The notes below the pieces were generated by a model. It made no database searches, had not been told where the DNA came from, and saw nothing but the letters and a program-made list of their open reading frames with translations. From Coriobacteriales bacterium (GTDB lineage: Bacteria; Actinomycetota; Coriobacteriia; Coriobacteriales; JAEZZM01), in assembly GCA_029983705.1 (NCBI GenBank), contig JASBYZ010000074.1:1-7494 (forward strand): 7,494 nucleotides of DNA, given 5' to 3'. The position numbers were made by a program, and so were the translations under genes. Of this stretch, positions 1-6,534 are shown one piece after another; positions within the stretch are counted from its first letter, which is position 1, and every line of letters starts with the position of its first letter.

Positions 1-2384
1 ATCTCTATCAAGAGGATTATGTTAAAAATTGGACCACTGCTCCATTCTTAGTTAATGAGGACTTTGGTTTTGATGAGGGTCTCTTTACCGGATATGATCC
101 AGAGACAAGAAAATACAACAAAGAAACTTGGACCTATCAGTACGAGGAAGATACTCCTGCAGATAAACTAGCTGCTACGGCAAATATCACTAACGCTGCT
201 GATTCAAGACCTGAGACCAATACTATGCAGGGTGCAGCTATGAAGCCTGAGGAGGCAGCTGCTGCTGAGAAGGCAAAAGAGGCTCTACCAAATATTCCTA
301 AGGGATTTGAATGGGTAAATGAGCCAGGAGTTCCTACCTTCCAACCACCTGTAGAGCGCAAGATTAAACAAGACCCAACCATGCAAGATCCTCACTGTGT
401 ATTCCAGCTTATTAAGAAGCACTATGAGAGATACACCCCAGAGATGGTTGAGAATATCTGTGGTATGACCAAAGAGACCTTCTTACAAATCGCTCAGATG
501 ATTGGTGAGACTGGTGCTCCAGATAAATCATCAACCTACCTCTATGCGATGGGTCTAACCCAACACTCAACCGGTTCACAGATGATCAAGTGCCTTGCAA
601 TGATGCAGATTCTCCTTGGTAACATCGGTGTTTGCGGTGGAGGTGTTGACGCACTTCGTGGTGAGTCTAACGTTCAAGGTTCTACCGATATGGGTCTTCT
701 CTTTGACCAATTTACTGCATATTCAACCTTGGCAGTTGCAAAGACTCAGCCAACCTTAAGAAAATACTTGGAGCAGACTACTGCAGCTTCTGGTTACTAT
801 ACCAACAGGCCTAAGTTTATTATCTCTACTTTAAAAGAGATGTATGGTGAGCACGCAACGGTAGACAATGATTACTGCTTTGACTACCTACCAAAGATGG
901 ACGGTAAAGACCACTCATACATGACTATCATCCAAAACCTCTATAACGGTGATGATGACATTAGAATGTGTATTGCAGCAGGTCAAAACCCTATCGTAGG
1001 TATGCCTAACGTAAACGTTGTAAATGAGGCACTCAAGAAACTTGAGATGCTTGTATGTGCAGACCTTTGGGAAACTGAGACCTCTGTATTCTGGAAGCGT
1101 CCTGGAAACGATCCATCAGAGATTGATACCGAGGTATTCCTCCTTCCAATGGCTTCATCATTTGAGAAGCAAGGTACGGTAACCAACTCAGGACGTATGG
1201 CTCAGTGGAGATGCAAGGCTGTTGAGCCTGCAGGTGACTGCATTGACGACGGCGAGATGTACACCCACCTCCTCCATGCAGTACAAGATGCATATCGCGA
1301 GGAGCCAGGTCAGTACGATGAGCCAATCATGAACCTTAAATGGGACTATCTTGACGATGAGGGCAAGTTTGACTCACGTAAGGCTGCTATGGGCATCAAC
1401 GGTTACAACACTGAGACCGGAGAGCTCCTTCCTGGCTTTGGTAGCCTCAAAGCTGATGGTTCTACTGCTTGCGGTGCTTGGATTTACTCAGGCTATTACT
1501 GCAACAATGATGCAAAAGATGACCCATCACTTCAGCCATGCGGCAGACGTGTTACCGCTGACGTTGGATATGAAGGCGGTAAGGGTGGCTTAAATCAATA
1601 CCTCGAATGGTCATGGGTATGGCCTCTTAACAGACACATTCTTTACAACAGAGCATCTGCTGATAAGAATGGTAAGCCTTACAATCCTAAGTTCCCACTT
1701 GTTGAGTGGAATGAAGAGACTCAAAAGTGGATTACAAACGATGTGCCTGACTTTGGCTACAAGAACGCTGACGGTACTCACAAGAGACCTGAAAAGACTG
1801 TTGCCTTCATGATGAACTCTGAGCAAAGAGCTGCCCTCTTTACTACGGGCACTAACGAAGGTCCTCTTCCTGAGCACTATGAGCCATTTGAGTCTGTTCA
1901 AAAGAACTACCTCTCAAAGGTACAAAACAACCCTGTTGCTAATGTATACGCAGACATCAACAAGATTGCTTCATCAGATGAGTTCCCACTTATCTGTACA
2001 ACCTACCGTATGTCTGAGCACTGGCAAGCAGGAGCTATGACAAGAAATATTCCTTGGCTTGCAGAGTGCCAGCCTAAGGTGTTTGTAGAAATCTCTGAAG
2101 AGCTTGCAACAGCACGCCACATTAAAAACGGTGAGCTTGTTGAGGTATTTAACCATCGTGGATCTATTAAGGTTCCAGCAATGGTTACTAAGAGAATGAA
2201 GGCATTTAACTTAGCAAGTGGTAAGCATGAGATTATTGGTATTCCTTGGAACTGGGGATTTGCTTCAATGTGCTCACGCGGTGAGTCTGCAAATGAGCTC
2301 TCTCCATTCTACGGTGACCCTAACTCAAAGATTCCTGAGTATAAAGCCTTCCTTGTAGATATCAGGAAGGTGGGTGATAAATAA
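1..2384 (+). CDS. fdnG: Formate dehydrogenase-N type, major (alpha) subunit, 5'-truncated by window edge
   Basis: This is the catalytic molybdopterin subunit that oxidises formate to CO2 on the outer face of the membrane. The frame is open from the left edge (first whole codon at base 3) and gives 793 residues. E. coli FdnG has about 1015, so roughly the first 280 aligned residues are missing: Tat signal, N-terminal [4Fe-4S] site and the Sec/Cys active-site residue. Visible FdnG-like blocks are FLVNEDFGF..GLFTGYDPE near residues 15-34, ALRGESNVQGSTDMG at 217-231, the EKQGTVTNSGR signature at 388-398, a PLNRHILYNRASAD block, and a molybdopterin-dinucleotide-binding C-terminal domain from about residue 660 (TTYRMSEHW) to the terminal EYKAFLVDIRKVGDK. 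Relative to E. coli FdnG as I recall it, residues about 50-120 contain an extra Ala/Glu/Pro-rich segment. The ATG at base 225 is internal to this insertion and is not the start. The stop overlaps the beta start by one base. The family call is secure; selenocysteine versus cysteine cannot be judged here. Confidence 0.96.
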   Translation, partial: LYQEDYVKNWTTAPFLVNEDFGFDEGLFTGYDPETRKYNKETWTYQYEEDTPADKLAATANITNAADSRPETNTMQGAAMKPEEAAAAEKAKEALPNIPKGFEWVNEPGVPTFQPPVERKIKQDPTMQDPHCVFQLIKKHYERYTPEMVENICGMTKETFLQIAQMIGETGAPDKSSTYLYAMGLTQHSTGSQMIKCLAMMQILLGNIGVCGGGVDALRGESNVQGSTDMGLLFDQFTAYSTLAVAKTQPTLRKYLEQTTAASGYYTNRPKFIISTLKEMYGEHATVDNDYCFDYLPKMDGKDHSYMTIIQNLYNGDDDIRMCIAAGQNPIVGMPNVNVVNEALKKLEMLVCADLWETETSVFWKRPGNDPSEIDTEVFLLPMASSFEKQGTVTNSGRMAQWRCKAVEPAGDCIDDGEMYTHLLHAVQDAYREEPGQYDEPIMNLKWDYLDDEGKFDSRKAAMGINGYNTETGELLPGFGSLKADGSTACGAWIYSGYYCNNDAKDDPSLQPCGRRVTADVGYEGGKGGLNQYLEWSWVWPLNRHILYNRASADKNGKPYNPKFPLVEWNEETQKWITNDVPDFGYKNADGTHKRPEKTVAFMMNSEQRAALFTTGTNEGPLPEHYEPFESVQKNYLSKVQNNPVANVYADINKIASSDEFPLICTTYRMSEHWQAGAMTRNIPWLAECQPKVFVEISEELATARHIKNGELVEVFNHRGSIKVPAMVTKRMKAFNLASGKHEIIGIPWNWGFASMCSRGESANELSPFYGDPNSKIPEYKAFLVDIRKVGDK

Positions 2385-2386
2385 TG
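2364..2386 (+). promoter_or_regulatory. Coupled RBS/start for the beta subunit (TAATG overlap)
   Basis: An AGGAAGGTGGGTGAT stretch (2364-2378) lies inside the last alpha codons. It includes GGGTGAT, a close match to the anti-Shine-Dalgarno complement GGAGGTGAT, five bases before the ATG. The stop TAA (2382-2384) and start ATG (2384-2386) share one base, a layout typical of translational coupling. Confidence 0.75.
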
Positions 2387-3454
2387 GGACGCTATACCTA
2401 TAACACCGCATACTCAAGACCTGAGCAGGCTATTTTATACGATGCATCAAAGTGCACCGGTTGTAAGGGTTGTCAGGTAGCTTGTAAACAGTGGAACCAA
2501 AACCCATCACCAGTGTATTCAGATGACTATACCTTCCCAGGAAGCTATGAGTCACCACTTGAAAACGATGGTGATACCTTCTTGCACATGTCTTTTGACG
2601 AGCATGACGGAGGTCCTCTAGGAGTTAAGTGGGCTTTTGGTCGTGTAGCATGCCACCACTGCACCCATGCTGGTTGCGTAATTGCATGCCCAACTGGTGC
2701 ATGTCATCACGTTGACGGTGGCTTTGTAGATATTGACCCAGACAAATGCATTGGTTGTCACTACTGCCAAACCGGTTGTCCGTTTAATATCCCAAAGCAC
2801 TCAGAGCGTGTGGGTGGTAAAGAGCGTAAGTGCTGGATGTGTCTAGACAGACTTGATGCGGGAAGAGATCCTGCCTGTGTATCATCATGCACCTCAAACG
2901 CACTTCAATTTGGTGACTGGCAAGAGATGGTTGATATTGCTAATGCTCGTGTTGACTACCTTAAGCCAACGTATCCAGACGCAGTTGTATATGGTGAGCA
3001 TGAGCTTGACGGACTTCACGTTATTGACGTGCTTCAATACGGCGCAGAAGCTGTTGGATTACCAGTAAATCCAAAGATTCCGCTCTTAAGAACTGGTGCA
3101 GAGATTCTACGTCCTGCTACCGCAGTTGGTGCTGCTGCAACCTTTGCACTACTTGCAGCTGCTCGCTACAACTCACGTAAGTACTTTAGAGGCGTTGACG
3201 CACTTGAATATGATAACGAGCTTGACGAGACCTTCTTGGTTGGAAAGGTTAACCAAAAAGGCTTTGACCATATGCCAACCAGAGGTGATGGTGAGTGGAC
3301 CACTAAGTCAAGACAAGAGATTCTTGAAGAGGTTGTTGACTCAGAAAAGGTTGATGACGATAACAACAAGCTTTACGAGGGCAAAAATTCAAAGCTCAAA
3401 AAACTTGGATCAGATACCCTTGTGGTAAGTGAGAAGAAAGAGGGTGATAAGTAA
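2384..3454 (+). CDS. fdxH: Formate dehydrogenase iron-sulfur (beta) subunit, four [4Fe-4S] clusters, extended C-terminus
   Basis: This is the electron-transfer subunit linking the alpha active site to the cytochrome b subunit (FdnH/FdoH/FdxH family). Sixteen cysteines fall in four ferredoxin-like motifs: C24/27/30/34 (CTGCKGCQVAC), C90/93/98/102, C122/125/128/132 and C150/153/165/169. This is the expected set for four [4Fe-4S] clusters. A hydrophobic Ala-rich stretch at about residues 245-261 (RPATAVGAAATFALLAAAR) matches the single C-terminal membrane anchor of FdnH. The protein has 356 residues against about 294 in E. coli. The surplus is a highly charged tail after the anchor (about 262-356), which by FdnH topology would be cytoplasmic. 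The ATG at 2384 has a good SD and overlaps the alpha stop; the next gene starts on the last base of this stop. There is no N-terminal signal peptide, as expected for export with the Tat-bearing alpha partner. The tail's role is unknown. Confidence 0.96.
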   Translation: MGRYTYNTAYSRPEQAILYDASKCTGCKGCQVACKQWNQNPSPVYSDDYTFPGSYESPLENDGDTFLHMSFDEHDGGPLGVKWAFGRVACHHCTHAGCVIACPTGACHHVDGGFVDIDPDKCIGCHYCQTGCPFNIPKHSERVGGKERKCWMCLDRLDAGRDPACVSSCTSNALQFGDWQEMVDIANARVDYLKPTYPDAVVYGEHELDGLHVIDVLQYGAEAVGLPVNPKIPLLRTGAEILRPATAVGAAATFALLAAARYNSRKYFRGVDALEYDNELDETFLVGKVNQKGFDHMPTRGDGEWTTKSRQEILEEVVDSEKVDDDNNKLYEGKNSKLKKLGSDTLVVSEKKEGDK

Positions 3455-3456
3455 TG
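3440..3456 (+). promoter_or_regulatory. Coupled RBS/start for the gamma subunit (TAATG overlap)
   Basis: GAGGGTGAT at 3440-3448 is a near-ideal Shine-Dalgarno sequence five bases before the ATG (3454-3456). That ATG overlaps the beta stop TAA (3452-3454) by one base. The 16 bases 3442-3457 differ at only one position from 2372-2387 at the alpha/beta junction. Confidence 0.78.
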
Positions 3457-4332
3457 GCTACTAACGAAAAGACTCAGGAGACTAAAAACACTGGGAACAA
3501 GAAGATTAGATACATTGCGCGTCACGATATTTATCACCGCATTTGGCACTGGTCAAACATTATCTTTGCCTTCTTGCTTTTAGCTTCAGGTTTTATCCTC
3601 TTTATTGACTTTATTGGATTTAACACACCACACCTAGGTATTCAGGTTGCAAGAGTTTGGCACAGAATCTTTGCGGTATCTTGGATGCTGGTAACAGTAG
3701 TTTGCTTTACCATTAATCCAAGTAACCTCCTCGCTTCCTTTAGACACATTGGTCACAGCTGGGATAAAGACGATATTGAGTTTATGGCCAAGTTCTTCCC
3801 ATACATGGCAAACCCTCAAAGTGTACACCTTCCAAAACAGGGTTACACCAAGTCAGGTCAGAGAATTTCAGACCTTGCTATGTATGTTATTATCTTTGGT
3901 TTTATGCTCTCAGGTATTGCACTTTGGGCTGGTCCAGACCTAATTGGAATAGGACTTTTCTCCTTCTTCCTCTTCTGTCACGACCTTTGCACCTTTGGTT
4001 TTTGTATCTTAATTTTGATTCATATCTACCTTGGTGCTGGTATCATCCCATCCTATACTCCAAGAGCAGCAAACTGGATGCTTGGTGATGGTTACGTTCG
4101 CGAGTCAGATGCGCTCTATCACTGGGGTCACTGGGCAGAGGACGAGCTCAATGTTGGCGCTAACGTTATCGAACTTGAAGAGGGCGTTAAGCCTAAGGGA
4201 GTTTGGAAGCGTATTGACATCTATGAGGAGCACCTTGCTAGCGAGGACCATAGTCCAGAAGGAAAGTCACAGGCTAAGCCAGGACCAGAAGAGATGATTA
4301 ATAGAGCTGACAACAGAAATGATTATCTCTAA
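3454..4332 (+). CDS. fdnI: Formate dehydrogenase cytochrome b556 (gamma) subunit
   Basis: This is the membrane subunit that takes electrons from the beta clusters through two b haems to (mena)quinone. Four membrane spans are visible at about residues 34-54, 66-88, 138-159 and 165-195. The expected haem ligands of the FdnI family can be placed at H32 (in WHW), H70 (in VWHRIF), H176 (in FCHDL) and H190 (in LIHIYLG). The 14-residue spacing of the last pair equals that of E. coli FdnI H155/H169, and the 38-residue spacing of the first pair is close to its H18/H57. The protein has 292 residues against about 217 in E. coli. It adds a polar Lys/Thr/Asn-rich N-terminus of about 17 residues and a charged tail of about 60 residues after the LYHWGHWAEDE segment. 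Both ends should be cytoplasmic. It is the last gene before a strong terminator, so it closes the structural operon. Confidence 0.95.
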   Translation: MATNEKTQETKNTGNKKIRYIARHDIYHRIWHWSNIIFAFLLLASGFILFIDFIGFNTPHLGIQVARVWHRIFAVSWMLVTVVCFTINPSNLLASFRHIGHSWDKDDIEFMAKFFPYMANPQSVHLPKQGYTKSGQRISDLAMYVIIFGFMLSGIALWAGPDLIGIGLFSFFLFCHDLCTFGFCILILIHIYLGAGIIPSYTPRAANWMLGDGYVRESDALYHWGHWAEDELNVGANVIELEEGVKPKGVWKRIDIYEEHLASEDHSPEGKSQAKPGPEEMINRADNRNDYL

Positions 4333-4360
4333 GTTTTAGATAACTAGATTGTAAGAAATG

Positions 4361-4404
4361 TAGCTAGTCCAATTTATTGATAGTTGGGCTAGCTATTTTA
4401 TTTT
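4361..4404 (+). terminator. Rho-independent terminator after the structural FDH operon
   Basis: A 12-base stem pairs TAGCTAGTCCAA (4361-4372) with TTGGGCTAGCTA (4384-4395). All positions pair, with one G-U wobble, around an 11-base loop. It is followed at once by TTTTATTTT (4396-4404). It begins about 28 bases past the gamma stop and separates the structural genes from the accessory genes. Read-through to the downstream genes remains possible. Confidence 0.87.
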
Positions 4405-4430
4405 GGTATCGTTATCGGTACAGACATAAG
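4403..4430 (+). promoter_or_regulatory. Candidate weak sigma70-type promoter for the accessory genes
   Basis: TTGGTA (4403-4408, 4 of 6 matches to TTGACA) and CATAAG (4425-4430, 4 of 6 matches to TATAAT) are 16 bases apart. They lie after the terminator stem and about 25 bases before the ATG at 4456. Something must transcribe the next gene if the terminator is efficient, but the match is poor and the -35 overlaps the U-tract, so this is tentative. Confidence 0.28.
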
Positions 4431-4443
4431 AATTTTTAGCATT

Positions 4444-4458
4444 GTGGTGGTGGCTATG
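4444..4458 (+). promoter_or_regulatory. SD-like GTGGTGGTGG deciding the ATG start at 4456
   Basis: Three in-frame GTG codons (4444-4452) could be read as starts. They form a G-rich GTGGTGGTGG tract a few bases before an ATG at 4456 and are better explained as its ribosome binding site. No SD precedes the GTGs themselves, where the upstream sequence is TTTTTAGCATT. Confidence 0.45.
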
Positions 4459-5661
4459 TATACGTCGCAAGATATCTGCATTAAATACGCTCCAGAAGAA
4501 AGTGGCATCATCTACTTAGATGATGCAGCCACAAGCTGGCCTAAGCCTCCAGAAGTAATAGAGACCGTAGCAAATTCTATGATGAGGGCAGGCTCTCCTT
4601 CACGCTCATCTCACACCCAAGCACTTGAGGCAAGTCGAGCGCTTACACGATCAAGACGTATCTGCGCAGAACAACTTGGGGTAGCTGAGCCTGAAAATCT
4701 TGTATTTCAGCCAGGCTGCACCCAGGCAATTAATATGCTTGTAAAGGGTTTGGTAAAGCCAGGTAGTAGAGTTTTAATCTCGCCTTTTGAGCATAATTCA
4801 GTTACGCGTCCACTGTATAGGCTTCAAAAAGAGATGAATATTGAGCTTATAAAGATTCCGGTGAATGCAGAGGGTGGTATTAAGCTTGCCTCACTAATGG
4901 ATTTGCTTAAAGAGCACCCCGGAGCTACGGTGGTCTGCCAGCACGCTTCAAATGTATCTGGAGCAATACAGCCGGTTGGCGATATTGCTGATTTGGTGCA
5001 TAAATACAATGCAAAGATAATTGTTGACGGGGCACAAACAGCAGGTCACATACCCTTTGACTTTGACATGATGATGGTTGAGGCGTGGGCAAGCTCAGGC
5101 CATAAGGGTTTTAGAGGACCTGAGGGTACGGGTATTGCAATTATGTCTTCAAGTGAAGATTTCACTCCTTTAGTTGAAGGAGGCACTGGATCTGGAAGTG
5201 AAGAGGGCCCAGACCTAGAGCACGTAAGGCCAGATGCCTATGAGGCGGGGACACTTAACTTGCCTGGTATTGAAGGACTTGCTAAGGCTGTTGAGCTTAT
5301 TTGCCCTCATATCCCAGAGCGCCGCCGCATTGAAGACGAATATTGTCGTATCATGATTTCAGGCTTACAAGAAATTGATGGCCTCCACATTATTGGTCCT
5401 CAGCTTGGTTCACCTCGCGTGCCAGTTGTATCCTTTATTGTTGAGGGGGTCTCCTCAGAATACATAACCTCAGTATTAGATAGAAACTATAAGGTAGCGG
5501 TAAGAAGTGGACTTCACTGTGCCCCTTCTGCGCACGAAGCTTACGGAAGCCTGCTTACTGGTACGGTTCGCGCCTCATTTTCTGCTGATACGCCAAAAGA
5601 TTGGATTGTAGACTTTGCAGGAATGGTAAAAGAAATAGTTACGCAACAAAGAATAATTTAG
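4456..5661 (+). CDS. Class V aminotransferase, cysteine desulfurase / selenocysteine lyase-like
   Basis: This is a PLP enzyme of the NifS/SufS fold, expected to remove sulfur (or selenium) from cysteine (or selenocysteine) as an enzyme-bound persulfide. Numbered from the GTG at 4444, the motifs are the N-terminal IIYLDDAATSWPKPPEV, His117 (FEHNS), HASNVSG at 167-173, the PLP-contacting Asp195 (VDGAQ), the Schiff-base Lys221 (SGHKG) and the candidate persulfide Cys359 in RSGLHCAPSAH. The short Cys loop (R-x-G-x-HCA) is of the group II SufS/CsdB type, not the IscS type. The LHCAP..H...GT.R.SF ending resembles the EF2568-type subfamily, which I recall being linked to selenium/molybdenum enzyme clusters. 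Subtract 4 for the preferred ATG start (401 residues). It lies 12 bases upstream of fdhE, so a role in sulfuration of the FDH molybdenum cofactor, like E. coli IscS with FdhD, or in selenium supply, is a reasonable inference. General Fe-S supply is the alternative. Confidence 0.88.
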   Translation: MYTSQDICIKYAPEESGIIYLDDAATSWPKPPEVIETVANSMMRAGSPSRSSHTQALEASRALTRSRRICAEQLGVAEPENLVFQPGCTQAINMLVKGLVKPGSRVLISPFEHNSVTRPLYRLQKEMNIELIKIPVNAEGGIKLASLMDLLKEHPGATVVCQHASNVSGAIQPVGDIADLVHKYNAKIIVDGAQTAGHIPFDFDMMMVEAWASSGHKGFRGPEGTGIAIMSSSEDFTPLVEGGTGSGSEEGPDLEHVRPDAYEAGTLNLPGIEGLAKAVELICPHIPERRRIEDEYCRIMISGLQEIDGLHIIGPQLGSPRVPVVSFIVEGVSSEYITSVLDRNYKVAVRSGLHCAPSAHEAYGSLLTGTVRASFSADTPKDWIVDFAGMVKEIVTQQRII

Positions 5662-5673
5662 AAACGGACATAT

Positions 5674-6534
5674 ATGAATATACGAGCAATCCAAAGATCA
5701 ATTGACAACTACAAAGATCTTTTGGGCGATGAGCTCTCAGCGCTCTTGTCAAAAATGTATCATGCGGCAAGTGAGCTCAACTACAAACTTGACTGGTCTG
5801 GCAACGACGAAGCTATTGAGCAAGCAATTTATGAGGGAAAGCCTGCACTTTCTGCAGAAGAGCCTGTGATAGAGGTTGACTGGCTCAAAGACGCAGTCTC
5901 AAAGCTGCTTAAAGCTTCAGGAGACAGAGCTGAGCACATCAATTTAGACCTGCTTGACACAGCTGACCTAAGCCATGCACTTACCGACCCTCACGCAACG
6001 CTTGAGAGTATTGTTGATAGCCTTCGAGCAGACAATAAAGAGTTAAGTGACCAGGAAATTAGTCACTTTAGCCTTTCTTACTCTCTTGCACTTTCTCTTT
6101 TTGGCGAGAAGGTCCACGAAGCTCTCTCAGATACCCTTGATAAGATTCACGTAAAGCCTGGTGGTAACTGTCCTGTTTGTGGTAACCCAGCAAGCTTAGC
6201 CTATATCGAGGAGAGCACAGCAAAAGACGGTGCTCCTAAGTACCTCTGGTGTTCAACTTGTCACTACAGCTGGAGATATAGCCGCATTAAATGTGAGATT
6301 TGCGGAAACTTAAAACAAGAAGACCTACATTACATCTTTGCAAAAGAGAAGCCTTCCCATAAAGTACATGTATGTGAAAAGTGCGGAAGCGCTTTTCCGG
6401 TAGTGGATCAAGGTAAGACAAGTGTGCTAAGCGCATTTGAGATTGAAGAGTTTGTCATGATGGATATCATGCAAGATATTCTCTCACAAGACATAGACCT
6501 TGATGAAATATTTGGAAAGGGCAAGGCGAACTAG
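5674..6534 (+). CDS. fdhE: Formate dehydrogenase maturation protein FdhE
   Basis: This is a cytoplasmic accessory protein needed for active respiratory formate dehydrogenases. In E. coli, FdhE binds FDH catalytic subunits and carries iron through its CxxC motifs. The 286-residue product (E. coli about 309) has a helical, poorly conserved N-terminal half and a C-terminal half with four CxxC pairs: C166/C169 (GGNCPVCGNPAS), C193/C196 (YLWCSTCHYSW), C207/C210 (RIKCEICG) and C234/C237 (VHVCEKCGSA). The order and flanking residues (CPVCG-x-PA, L-x-CS-x-C-x-x-x-W-x-x-x-R) fit the family well. The ATG at 5674 has only a weak SD (ACGGA) and follows the desulfurase stop by 12 bases, suggesting co-transcription. 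The 3' end overlaps or abuts the transporter gene. FdhD, its usual partner, is not in the window. Confidence 0.94.
   Translation: MNIRAIQRSIDNYKDLLGDELSALLSKMYHAASELNYKLDWSGNDEAIEQAIYEGKPALSAEEPVIEVDWLKDAVSKLLKASGDRAEHINLDLLDTADLSHALTDPHATLESIVDSLRADNKELSDQEISHFSLSYSLALSLFGEKVHEALSDTLDKIHVKPGGNCPVCGNPASLAYIEESTAKDGAPKYLWCSTCHYSWRYSRIKCEICGNLKQEDLHYIFAKEKPSHKVHVCEKCGSAFPVVDQGKTSVLSAFEIEEFVMMDIMQDILSQDIDLDEIFGKGKAN

Noticed and set aside
983..2156. Antisense open frames at 983-1186, 1033-1326, 1611-1901 and 1974-2156
   Set aside because: They lie wholly inside the conserved alpha-subunit gene, have no recognisable motifs, and are mirror shadows of its codon bias.
225..2384. ATG at 225 as the start of the formate dehydrogenase gene
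   Set aside because: The frame is open and encodes FdnG-like sequence upstream to the window edge, so 225 is an internal Met in the insertion.
2853..4297. Alternative + frame open stretches inside the beta and gamma genes (2853-3068, 3096-3428, 3749-3943, 4031-4297)
   Set aside because: They are short, show no family resemblance, and lie fully inside genes with clear motifs in the other frame.
4407..4417. Tandem TATCG-T-TATCG as a possible operator
   Set aside because: The repeat unit is only five bases, has no wider symmetry, and is easily expected by chance.
4444..4455. GTG at 4444 as the desulfurase start
   Set aside because: The three GTG codons look like the SD for the ATG at 4456 and add only four residues; homologues begin close to the IYLDDAAT block.
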